A DNA stretch of 8,693 nucleotides from Eggerthellaceae bacterium. GTDB lineage: Bacteria > Actinomycetota > Coriobacteriia > Coriobacteriales > Eggerthellaceae. Position numbers and translations under genes: made by a program. Below are positions 1-6,048 of this stretch, in pieces. A model generated the notes under the pieces. It had not been told where the DNA came from, did not search any database, and saw only the letters and a list, made by a program, of their open reading frames with translations. Location: positions 1 to 8,693 of the forward strand of contig JAFYTB010000251.1 in assembly GCA_017559045.1 (NCBI GenBank), read 5' to 3'. Position 1 is the stretch's first letter. Every line of letters starts with the position of its first letter.

Positions 1-1540
1 CGAAAACAAGCTCGTGTTTATCGGCGGGGATGCCAATGCCGGTATCGACGACCGACATGATCACCTCATCGCGCGAAGCATCGTAAGACACATCGACGTC
101 AACACTACCTCCAGCAGGGGTGAACTTCACCGCATTGCTGGCAAGGTTAACGAGAATGCGACGTACCTTCTCCCAGTCGCTCATGATAAGCGGAACATCG
201 GGGGCAACAGTGGTTGTCAGGCGAACGCCCTTGCGTTCGGCAACAGGCTCGTTGGCAGCGGCAACCATGCCCACCACATCGGCCATATCGATAAGCTCAA
301 GGTTGATTCTCTCGGAACCGGCCTGAATGCGAGCCGTCTCAAGCACGTTCTCAACCATCTCGAGAAGCACCTGACCGTTCTTCTGAACCTCCTCAAGCTG
401 TCGACATGCAGACTCGTCAGCCGGATCGACATTCTGAGCAAGCAGCTCAGTAAACGCGAGGATCGAGGTAAGTGGCGTGCGCAGCTCGTGGCTGACGATG
501 GCCAGGAAGTCCGACTTATAGCGATTATCCTGAGCAAGCTTCGCATTAATGGCTTCAACATGAGCTCTCTGACGCTCAAGCTCCTCGTTTGCGTCACGAA
601 GCTGCGCGGTACGCTCAGAGACCTGCAGCTCAAGCGTGGAATAATACTCAGAAAGACTGCGAGCCATCTCGTCAAAACGAAGGAACAGACTGTCGACCTC
701 GCGCGAGGAGTAGAACTCATCTCGAGAATCATAGCCCTCAACGCCAGATCCAAGAGCCTCGGATGAAGATCCCAGAATCGCAAAGGATCGCTCGAGCTCC
801 CCAAGCGGCTCAGTAATGAGCTTCGACAAGACGGAATAAATAGCAACACCGGTGAGAACCAGAAGAATCAAGAAAAAGGCGACGTTGGTCCTAACCGAAG
901 CAGCCATGGCATCGATAGCCGAATCAGCAGGAGTAATAACGCTCACCGCGCCGGCAACATCACCGACAGCAAGGCCCTCTTTCGGATACCCGGTCGGATC
1001 GAGCTCGCCCTCAGGTCCACCGTGGCACTCCACGCAGTTCTCCGAGACCTCCATGGTCTCGACATAACGGAATACCTCCTGGCCATCGACCTTATCGAAG
1101 CCATAGCGGACGGTCTCTTTTCCCATCAGGAAAGCCTCGAGAGCCTCAGCTTCATACGTGTCAGGTTGGTTATCGATGTTTCGGGGGTTGAAGTTTACGA
1201 ATCTGATGAAGTAGTCGTAATCGGATCTTTCCGAGAACAACGCAGAGACGGCCTTGCCCGCGATCGCGCAGTGCAAACCCTTGTAGTCATATTCGCCTTC
1301 GGAGGTGTAGTTGATCACGTTCTGGTTGATGGAGACGAAATCCCAAACGGCATCCATCTCGGCAACCATGACGCGAGATTGCTCAATGAGCTCATCAGTC
1401 GTGCGTCTTTGCTGATCAAGATAGGTAAACGAGGTGAAGGCAATGCAAACGAGGAGCGAGACGCTAAAAAGGAGGCCGATGATCTTCGTTCTCAAGCCAA
1501 CCGAGGTTCGCCTGCGAACATGCCTGAATTCTTTAGCCAC
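1..1540 (-). CDS. Membrane sensor histidine kinase with Tll0287/DUF3365-type c-haem sensor domain (3' end beyond window)
   Basis: Partial gene; 513 codons are visible and the C-terminal end of the ATPase domain is off the left edge. Layout: TM helix at about residues 19-41; extracytoplasmic domain at about 42-217 with a haem-c attachment motif CVECH (169-173) and the RFVNFNPRN..PDTYEAEAL block (113-134) typical of DUF3365/Tll0287-like sensors; second TM at about 219-238; a HAMP-like linker; a coiled coil at about 297-340; the DHp helix with H-box SHELRTPLTSI (phospho-acceptor His351); and an HATPase with N-box LVNLASNAVKFT (462-473) and G1-box DTGIGIP (499-505). Established: such kinases autophosphorylate and pass phosphate to a response regulator, which is not in this window. 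Inferred: a haem-based redox or ligand sensor for the adjacent dmsAB-torD genes. I chose the GTG start because AAGGGGGAG lies just upstream and a TATAAT box precedes it; an in-frame ATG at 1558 is the alternative. It is richer in T-ending codons than dmsAB. Confidence 0.92.
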   Translation of the reverse strand, partial: MAKEFRHVRRRTSVGLRTKIIGLLFSVSLLVCIAFTSFTYLDQQRRTTDELIEQSRVMVAEMDAVWDFVSINQNVINYTSEGEYDYKGLHCAIAGKAVSALFSERSDYDYFIRFVNFNPRNIDNQPDTYEAEALEAFLMGKETVRYGFDKVDGQEVFRYVETMEVSENCVECHGGPEGELDPTGYPKEGLAVGDVAGAVSVITPADSAIDAMAASVRTNVAFFLILLVLTGVAIYSVLSKLITEPLGELERSFAILGSSSEALGSGVEGYDSRDEFYSSREVDSLFLRFDEMARSLSEYYSTLELQVSERTAQLRDANEELERQRAHVEAINAKLAQDNRYKSDFLAIVSHELRTPLTSILAFTELLAQNVDPADESACRQLEEVQKNGQVLLEMVENVLETARIQAGSERINLELIDMADVVGMVAAANEPVAERKGVRLTTTVAPDVPLIMSDWEKVRRILVNLASNAVKFTPAGGSVDVDVSYDASRDEVIMSVVDTGIGIPADKHELVF

Positions 1541-1573
1541 ACACTCCCCCTTCGCCATCACTCAAACCGCTTC

Positions 1574-1579
1574 ATTATA
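1574..1579 (-). promoter_or_regulatory. Candidate -10 box (TATAAT) for the histidine kinase gene
   Basis: A perfect TATAAT hexamer lies in the 57-74 bp gap between the chaperone stop and the kinase start. A transcript starting about 7 nt downstream would begin near 1567. That leaves the ATG at 1558 almost leaderless, while the GTG at 1540 gets a leader containing the AAGGGGGAG ribosome-binding site. No convincing -35 hexamer is seen 16-18 bp upstream (best match TCTGTG), so the promoter may need an activator or may be chance. The kinase could also be read through from torD. Confidence 0.35.
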
Positions 1580-1614
1580 GACGAAGCATGATGACGCACA
1601 GAGCAGCAGAAAGC

Positions 1615-2319
1615 CTAGTCGACGTAGTAGCGCTCTTCGACGATGGTGTCGGTAGCTTCTGCGCCAAGCGTTGCGGCGAGAGTATTAACGGTACCCTCGG
1701 CGATACCGGCAAGCGCGCCATAGAAGGAAGACTTTGCGCGACGCTGAACATTGCCAAGATACATGGGCGAATAGACGAGCACATGATCGGAGAGGAAGGA
1801 GCGGGTGCTCGACAGGGCCTCTTCGGCAGCCTCGACGTTTCCAGCCTCGTACGCCTCGGCAGCAGCACCAAGAAGATGGGCGATGAAGGCCAGCTCGATG
1901 CCGAAGTGATCATCAGGTTCGGTTTCAGCACGATCGAAACGCAGGCCATGGGTGCGATAGAAGGCACGAACATCGAGGGTGGTAGGGCCGAAGACCGTGG
2001 AGTCGTCGGTGCGATACACGGACTCGTAGGGAGAAGTATGGCTTGCGCCAATCATGTAGAAGAGATAGGTGCGATCGAGGTGCACCTCGCGTGCGAGACC
2101 CTCGAAGCCGTCGCCCTCGCCAGAGGCAAGTGCATCGTGGAAGGCCTTAGCAGCCTCAGGAGCCACCTGAGTAAAAGGCTCCTCAAGGAACATCTCGCGA
2201 TCAGCTACGAAAGCAGAGAGCTGATCAGCCGGATCGGAGAAGAAACCCCACGAGCAAAACGAGCACAGCGCCTGATAGGCACGGCAAGCATCCGCAGTAA
2301 GCTCGATCGTCTTGTTCAT
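1615..2319 (-). CDS. TorD/DmsD/NarJ-family cytoplasmic chaperone for molybdoenzyme maturation
   Basis: This is a 234-residue, all-helical, soluble protein with no signal peptide, the usual size for the family (about 200-230 aa). Visible family hallmarks are the DRTYLFYMIGASHTSPYESVY block (82-102), where the chaperone fold begins its conserved region, EPDDHFGIELAFIAHLL (134-150), which matches the family E-x-DH-x3-EL-x-FM signature, and FLSDHVLVYSP (175-185) with a conserved histidine (179). Established: TorD/DmsD proteins bind the Tat signal peptide of a molybdopterin enzyme, hold it until cofactor is inserted and then release it to the Tat translocase. Inferred: its client is the DmsA encoded just upstream in the same direction. 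Start: the ATG at 2319 has GAAAGGAA about 10 nt upstream; a longer in-frame ATG at 2379 would add 20 residues unlike the family and lacks a good ribosome-binding site. Confidence 0.93.
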   Translation of the reverse strand: MNKTIELTADACRAYQALCSFCSWGFFSDPADQLSAFVADREMFLEEPFTQVAPEAAKAFHDALASGEGDGFEGLAREVHLDRTYLFYMIGASHTSPYESVYRTDDSTVFGPTTLDVRAFYRTHGLRFDRAETEPDDHFGIELAFIAHLLGAAAEAYEAGNVEAAEEALSSTRSFLSDHVLVYSPMYLGNVQRRAKSSFYGALAGIAEGTVNTLAATLGAEATDTIVEERYYVD

Positions 2320-2368
2320 AGGTTTTCGTTCCTTTCGATTTCCAGAATCGCAAATCAGCGTTAAAGCT

Positions 2369-2401
2369 TCAAACGGCAAAGAGCGGAGCCTTTACAGCCA
2401 T
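2369..2401 (-). CDS. Possible 10-codon leader ORF ahead of the torD-like gene
   Basis: A short reading frame MAVKAPLFAV ends in TGA and has a strong ribosome-binding site (GAGGAG, 4 nt spacing from AGGAG to the ATG). It lies between the three-way-junction fold and the chaperone gene, 49 bp before the chaperone start. It is in a different frame, so it is not an N-terminal extension. It has no run of regulatory codons such as those of amino-acid attenuators. It may be a translated leader peptide or a chance ORF beside a purine-rich stretch. Confidence 0.25.
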   Translation of the reverse strand: MAVKAPLFAV

Positions 2402-2435
2402 TCCACTCCTCAGATTAATGCAATGAGTCAGCAAA

Positions 2436-2517
2436 CGGGGTCGCAGCGCCCGTGTCCGTTGCGCTTTGCAAGCAGACACCTGATCGGGAAAAACCCCGAC
2501 CACTCGCTACGACCCCG
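2436..2517 (-). ncRNA. Candidate structured RNA element: three-way junction between dmsB and torD
   Basis: The minus-strand RNA can fold into a compact three-way junction. P1 pairs 2505-2517 with 2436-2448 (13 bp). P2 pairs 2495-2501 with 2482-2488 (7 bp, loop GUUUUU). P3 pairs 2473-2479 plus 2468-2471 with 2452-2458 plus 2459-2462 (11 bp, one bulged base, loop AAAGC). The linkers are only 2-3 nt (AGU, AG, GGG). Each stem contains one non-Watson-Crick position, and in all three it is G-U in the minus-strand RNA but would be A-C in the plus-strand RNA, which points to a fold in the operon's own transcript. The two loops can also pair. I do not recognise the class. It could be a riboswitch-like element controlling torD, an mRNA-stabilising 3' structure for dmsAB, or a repeated intergenic element. 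Pairing was read by eye with no energy calculation. Confidence 0.5.
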
Positions 2518-2532
2518 CAAGCCGTATGGGGA

Positions 2533-2554
2533 TCGGCCGCCAAGCGACGGCCGA
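2533..2554 (-). terminator. Hairpin just after the dmsB stop, without a U-tract
   Basis: A perfect 7-bp GC-rich inverted repeat (TCGGCCG / CGGCCGA) with an 8-nt loop begins 7 nt past the dmsB stop codon. No T-run follows it on the minus strand (TCCCCATA), so it is not a standard intrinsic terminator. It may protect the dmsAB 3' end, cause partial termination, or belong to the larger structured region next to it (2436-2517). Confidence 0.4.
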
Positions 2555-2561
2555 AACCTAG

Positions 2562-3170
2562 TTACTGCAGATGGGAAACTTCCATCTCGTTGAGCAGGGT
2601 GCCGCCCTTGGAGGCGTCACGATGCAGACCGAAGACCACGTTGGGCATGGTGTCAGCGGTGAGCTCGCCGATAGCAGCAGCGTCGCCGTGAGCAGCGCGG
2701 AGATCCTCGATGGTGCCGAACTCGAGAGCACGGACCGGGCAAGCCTTTGCGCAGGTGGGGTTCGGAGTGCCGTCGGCGCTCTCGTCGCTGCACAGGATGC
2801 ACTTGTGGGACTTGCCGTCAGCGAACTGAACGGGGTGGCCATAGGGGCAGGACTTCTCGCAGGTCATGCAACCGATGCAGGTCTCGGGATCGTTGGAAAC
2901 GATGCCGGTAACCTCGTCCTTAACCATGGAGCCAGTCGGGCAGTTTGCAGCGCAAGCCGGCTCATCGCAGTGACCGCAGGTCATGGATGCGTAGTAGGTG
3001 AACACGGTGTGGGTGTAAGCACCTGCCTCGTCAGCAGTCCACTCGCCGCCGCCGAACTCGAAGACCTTGCGGAACTTTGCGGGCACCTCGAGATTGTTGC
3101 GGTCCATGCAGGAAGTCATGCATGCCTTGCAGCCGGTGCAGATGTCAGTGTTGACGTAAAAACCGTACAT
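2562..3170 (-). CDS. dmsB: DmsB-type electron-transfer subunit with four [4Fe-4S] cluster motifs
   Basis: This 202-residue protein, close to the usual DmsB length of about 205, carries 16 cysteines in four ferredoxin-like groups: C11/C14/C17/C21, C65/C68/C73/C77, C98/C101/C104/C108 and C124/C127/C140/C144. The order and spacing match DmsB/NrfC-type four-cluster subunits that wire a membrane electron donor to a molybdopterin subunit. It has no signal peptide or TM segment, so if the enzyme is exported it must travel bound to DmsA through Tat (inference). Start: ATG preceded by AAGGGGGATAAACA, a strong ribosome-binding site at 7 nt spacing. It begins 12 bp after the dmsA stop, so the two are certainly co-transcribed. 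No DmsC-type membrane gene follows; the next gene is the chaperone after a 242-bp structured gap. Codon choice is strongly biased, as in dmsA, suggesting high expression. Other four-cluster family members cannot be excluded by sequence alone. Confidence 0.95.
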   Translation of the reverse strand: MYGFYVNTDICTGCKACMTSCMDRNNLEVPAKFRKVFEFGGGEWTADEAGAYTHTVFTYYASMTCGHCDEPACAANCPTGSMVKDEVTGIVSNDPETCIGCMTCEKSCPYGHPVQFADGKSHKCILCSDESADGTPNPTCAKACPVRALEFGTIEDLRAAHGDAAAIGELTADTMPNVVFGLHRDASKGGTLLNEMEVSHLQ

Positions 3171-3182
3171 TGTTTATCCCCC

Positions 3183-5780
3183 TTACGCCTTCTCGATCTT
3201 GCACAGGTTGGAGTGGACGCCGTTGCCCTTGGAGAGCGGAGTCGGGCGGCTCGAGGTGAGGACGGAGATGCAGCCGCCCAGGTCGAGGACGTCCTTGCTG
3301 CCGATGGTGGCAGCGTCGCGGGTCTCGGGCTCATACCAAGCACCCTGCGGGATGGAAACGACGCCAGGAAGGATACGCGGAGTGACGCGAGCCGGGAGCT
3401 TCGTCTTACCACGCTCGGTGGAAACGATGACCATGTCGTCGTTAGCGATGCCGAGCTTAGCAGCGTCGCCCTCGTTGATCCAGCACTGCTGCGGAGCAAC
3501 GGAGTTCATCCATGCAACGTTACCGTAAGAAGAGTGGGTACGGGTCTTGCCATGGTGACCGATGAGCTGGAACGGATACTCAGCCTGCAGCGGATCGCCA
3601 TAGGTCTCGAAGCCTTCGTACCAGATGGGCAGACCGGTGATCTGGTCACGGCCGTCGTCGGGCACGTAGCCGCCACCAGTGAGGTCCCACTGCTTGGAGA
3701 CGTTGTAAGCCTGCTTGGAGAAGACCTCGTACTTGCCAGACGGGGTGCCGAGGGTCTCGGGCAGCGGAGCGACAGCCGGCTCATGCTCGTCGGTAGCCTT
3801 GAACAGGCCGCCAGCACGGAACTCCTCGAAGGTAGCCGGGATGTCATCGCCACCAGCGATGCCCTGCTCGTAGCACCACTGGACCCAGTCGAGCTGAGTC
3901 TTGCCCTCGGTGAACTCGTCAGCAACGCCGAGCTTCTCAGCGATGAGAGCGCAGATCTCGTAAACGGGCTTGCTCTCGTACAGCGGAGCGATAGCAGCAG
4001 ACTCGCAGCAAACGAAGCCGGTCCATGCGTTACCGCCGGTGCAGACGTCGTCCTCCTCGAACGGGGTGGTGCAAGGCAGGATGTAGTCGGAAGCAAGAGC
4101 GGTCGGGGTCAGCCACGGCTCAACCGTAACGACGCAGCGGAGGCCAGACTCCTTCTCGTCGGGAAGGTTGTAGATGCGGAGAGAGTCGTTGATGTCAGCA
4201 TGCTGACCCATCATGACGTTGGAGCCGTAGTTCCAGACGAACTTGATGGGAGCCTTCATCTTGATGGAACCCGGAGTCTCAGCGAAGAGCAGAGCGCCGT
4301 TCTCGTCGTAGCGACGGACACCCCAAGTGGTGTCGTCCATGACGGTGTAGTCCTCGATAGCCTGATACCAGTCGAAGAAGGAGATGCAGTTCTCAACGGT
4401 GTTCTTCTCAGTGAAGCTCGGGATTGCGGTTGCAACAGCGTAGCCCACGCCGCCGGTAGCCTCGCGAGCACCAGTGCCGCCGCCGGAGATGCCGACGTTC
4501 TTGGTGATAGCGGGGATCATAGCGATTGCACGAGTGTTGTTGCCGCCGTTGGAGTGACGCTGCGGACCCCAGCCCTGGATGGTAGCAGTCGGGCCGTCGA
4601 GGTACATGTCAGCGAGCTCGCGGATCTGAGCAGCCGGAACGCCGCAGATTGCGGAAGCCCACTCGGGGGTCTTAACGCCGGTGCCCTCATATGCGCCGGT
4701 GCCGTTGAGGTATGCCTCGTAGGACATGTCCTCAGAGATGGTCAGCTCGCCAGAGGGGTCCATGCCCAGGAAGGACGGGGACTTCGGCTCAGCAGCAATG
4801 ACATCCTCAGCGAAGGTGTCGGAGTAGAAGCCGACGAACTTCTCGCGGATGAATGCCTCGTCCAGCTTGCCCTCGGAGTAGAGGTACTGGATCATGCCAG
4901 CAACGAGAGCAACGTCGGTGCCGGGGCGGATAGCGATCCACTTGTTAGCAACACCAATAGCGGTGTCGGTCAGGTGCGGATCGACGACCACGATGGTGGC
5001 CTCGGGGTTCTGCAGGCGAACCTCGGTGAGGAGGTACTGCATAGCAGAGCCGCTCATACGGGTGTTAGCGGGGTTGTTGCCGAACAGCACGATGTGCTTG
5101 GAGTTCACGAGATCGGTAACCTCGTTGTTGGACCAAGCGTCGCCGTTGAACAGCGGCATCTCCCAGGTGATCTGACCGGTGGAGTAGTCAGCGTAGTGAC
5201 GCAGGTAGCCACCCCAGAGGTTCATCAGACGAGCAAACATGGTGTTGTCGGGATGCCAGGACTTGGAAACGGTGCCGCCGAGAACGCCGGTGCCGTACTG
5301 GATGTAGAACGCGTCGTTGCCGTACTCGTCCTTGATCTCCTGCATGATTGCAGCGATCTCCTCGATAGCCTGATCCCAGGTGATCTCCTCATAGAGGCCC
5401 TCGCCGCGCTTGGTGCCCTCGACACGCTTCAGAGGCTTCTGAACGCGGGTGTCGTTGTAGATGCGCTGACGGTTGGTGCGACCACGGACGCAGGAGCGCA
5501 TCTGATAGATGCCGCCCTTGCCGAAATCGTCGGTGCCCTCATCGTCGATGCCAATGCGAACAACGGTGCCTTCCTTGACGTACACCTTGAGCGGGCAACG
5601 GCTGCCGCAGTTAACGTGGCAAGCCGACCAGGTCATGGTGTCGTACTCAAATCCGCCCTCAACAACCGGCTCTTCTGCAGGCTCAGCGCTGCAACCAGCC
5701 AGTGCAAGACCTGCACCAGCGAGACCGGTGAGAGCAAGGAACGAACGCCTGGAGATGCCAGGCTGGTTGGTAGTCGTCAT
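3183..5780 (-). CDS. dmsA: DmsA-type molybdopterin oxidoreductase, Tat-exported with lipobox (DMSO/N- or S-oxide reductase catalytic subunit)
   Basis: Catalytic subunit of 865 residues. The N-terminus has a Tat motif SRRSFL (10-15), a hydrophobic stretch and a lipobox LAGC with Cys30, so it is probably an exported, lipid-anchored enzyme. The Molybdop_Fe4S4 domain follows with C54-x3-C58-x3-C62 and C97; the local sequence SACHVNCGSRCPL is very DmsA-like. ADYSTGQ (197-203) places Ser200 as the likely Mo ligand, as in the DMSO reductase family. The C-terminal molybdopterin-dinucleotide-binding domain spans about 736-865 and ends in the DmsA-like RPTPLSKGNGVHS block. Established: such enzymes reduce DMSO, TMAO or related oxides with electrons from a four-cluster partner. 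The true substrate is not certain; Coriobacteriia carry many divergent paralogues. Start: the ATG at 5780 follows GAGGGAGAGGGA and gives a clean Tat signal; an upstream ATG at 5849 adds 23 atypical residues. Codon use is strongly biased. Confidence 0.95.
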   Translation of the reverse strand: MTTTNQPGISRRSFLALTGLAGAGLALAGCSAEPAEEPVVEGGFEYDTMTWSACHVNCGSRCPLKVYVKEGTVVRIGIDDEGTDDFGKGGIYQMRSCVRGRTNRQRIYNDTRVQKPLKRVEGTKRGEGLYEEITWDQAIEEIAAIMQEIKDEYGNDAFYIQYGTGVLGGTVSKSWHPDNTMFARLMNLWGGYLRHYADYSTGQITWEMPLFNGDAWSNNEVTDLVNSKHIVLFGNNPANTRMSGSAMQYLLTEVRLQNPEATIVVVDPHLTDTAIGVANKWIAIRPGTDVALVAGMIQYLYSEGKLDEAFIREKFVGFYSDTFAEDVIAAEPKSPSFLGMDPSGELTISEDMSYEAYLNGTGAYEGTGVKTPEWASAICGVPAAQIRELADMYLDGPTATIQGWGPQRHSNGGNNTRAIAMIPAITKNVGISGGGTGAREATGGVGYAVATAIPSFTEKNTVENCISFFDWYQAIEDYTVMDDTTWGVRRYDENGALLFAETPGSIKMKAPIKFVWNYGSNVMMGQHADINDSLRIYNLPDEKESGLRCVVTVEPWLTPTALASDYILPCTTPFEEDDVCTGGNAWTGFVCCESAAIAPLYESKPVYEICALIAEKLGVADEFTEGKTQLDWVQWCYEQGIAGGDDIPATFEEFRAGGLFKATDEHEPAVAPLPETLGTPSGKYEVFSKQAYNVSKQWDLTGGGYVPDDGRDQITGLPIWYEGFETYGDPLQAEYPFQLIGHHGKTRTHSSYGNVAWMNSVAPQQCWINEGDAAKLGIANDDMVIVSTERGKTKLPARVTPRILPGVVSIPQGAWYEPETRDAATIGSKDVLDLGGCISVLTSSRPTPLSKGNGVHSNLCKIEKA

Positions 5781-5971
5781 GGACTTCCCTCTCCCTCGTC
5801 TTTCCCTTTTTACATAATCAAGACTGCTAGCGTGGGTCCTCTCGCCCACGATACAAGCATCTGGCTGAAAACTTTACCGAGAGAGGCATGCTGTTTCCAT
5901 GTGCAATTAGTTCATTTTTTATTAATGAATTATTAATGCGCAGGTCAGAAGCGTGTTTAATCCTTAATCAA
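5781..5971 (-). promoter_or_regulatory. Upstream regulatory region of dmsAB: AT-rich palindromes and a leader hairpin
   Basis: This stretch between the ftsY terminator and the dmsA start holds no gene. It contains an AT-rich block (5905-5937) with an inverted repeat TTCATT-7-AATGAA (5911-5916 / 5924-5929) and two copies of the palindrome ATTAAT (5921-5926 and 5932-5937), 11 bp apart centre to centre, about one helical turn. Nearer the gene is a perfect 6-bp hairpin CGTGGG-8-CCCACG (5831-5836 / 5845-5850), likely in the 5' leader. I see no textbook -35/-10 pair and no clear FNR-type TTGAT-N4-ATCAA site. The layout suggests an activator-dependent promoter with operator sites in the AT-rich block (inference). 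Confidence 0.45.
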
Positions 5972-6015
5972 TGCAAAAGAAAAGCGGGGCTCGTAAGAAG
6001 CTACGGGCCCCGCTT
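5972..6015 (-). terminator. Intrinsic terminator of ftsY
   Basis: On the minus strand a GC-rich stem AAGCGGGGC / GCCCCGCTT (9 bp), extended inward by CGTA/TACG after one C-A mismatch, is followed at once by a T-rich tract (TTTTCTTTTGCA, counting the last two stem bases). It sits 34 bp after the ftsY stop codon and ahead of the dmsA promoter region. The plus-strand side has no T-run, so it acts in the minus direction and separates ftsY from dmsAB. Confidence 0.88.
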
Positions 6016-6048
6016 GCTGCATCGGGAAACTAGAAGCAAAAAGAGTGC

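Noticed and set aside
14..766. Plus-strand open frame antisense to the kinase catalytic region
   Set aside because: The minus strand carries the H-, N- and G1-boxes in one continuous frame from 1540 to the edge, so this is a shadow.
1588..2364. 258-codon plus-strand open frame antisense to the chaperone gene
   Set aside because: The minus-strand frame has the TorD/DmsD signatures; the plus frame looks like a mirror of its codons.
2344..2372. Possible torD promoter TTGAAG-17-GATTCT (minus strand)
   Set aside because: The spacing is ideal and there is an extended TGC before the -10, but the -10 matches only 3 of 6 consensus bases; too weak to call.
2436..2517. Reading the dmsB-torD structure as an intrinsic terminator
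   Set aside because: The strong outer stem is followed only by TTTGCTG, and the T5 run lies in a hairpin loop, not after a stem. It does not fit the standard terminator pattern.
2571..5936. Very long open frame (1121 codons) on the plus strand across dmsB and dmsA
   Set aside because: It lies antisense to two genes with clear families and motifs. The open frame follows from their strong codon bias, which rarely produces stop codons on the opposite strand. Its translation is low-complexity (Leu/Val/Ala/Gly/Asp) with no domain I recognise.
5941..5980. FNR-like site TTGATTAAGGATTAAA upstream of dmsA
   Set aside because: The second half-site should be ATCAA at 4-nt spacing; here it is ATTAA at 5 nt, and it overlaps the ftsY terminator tail.
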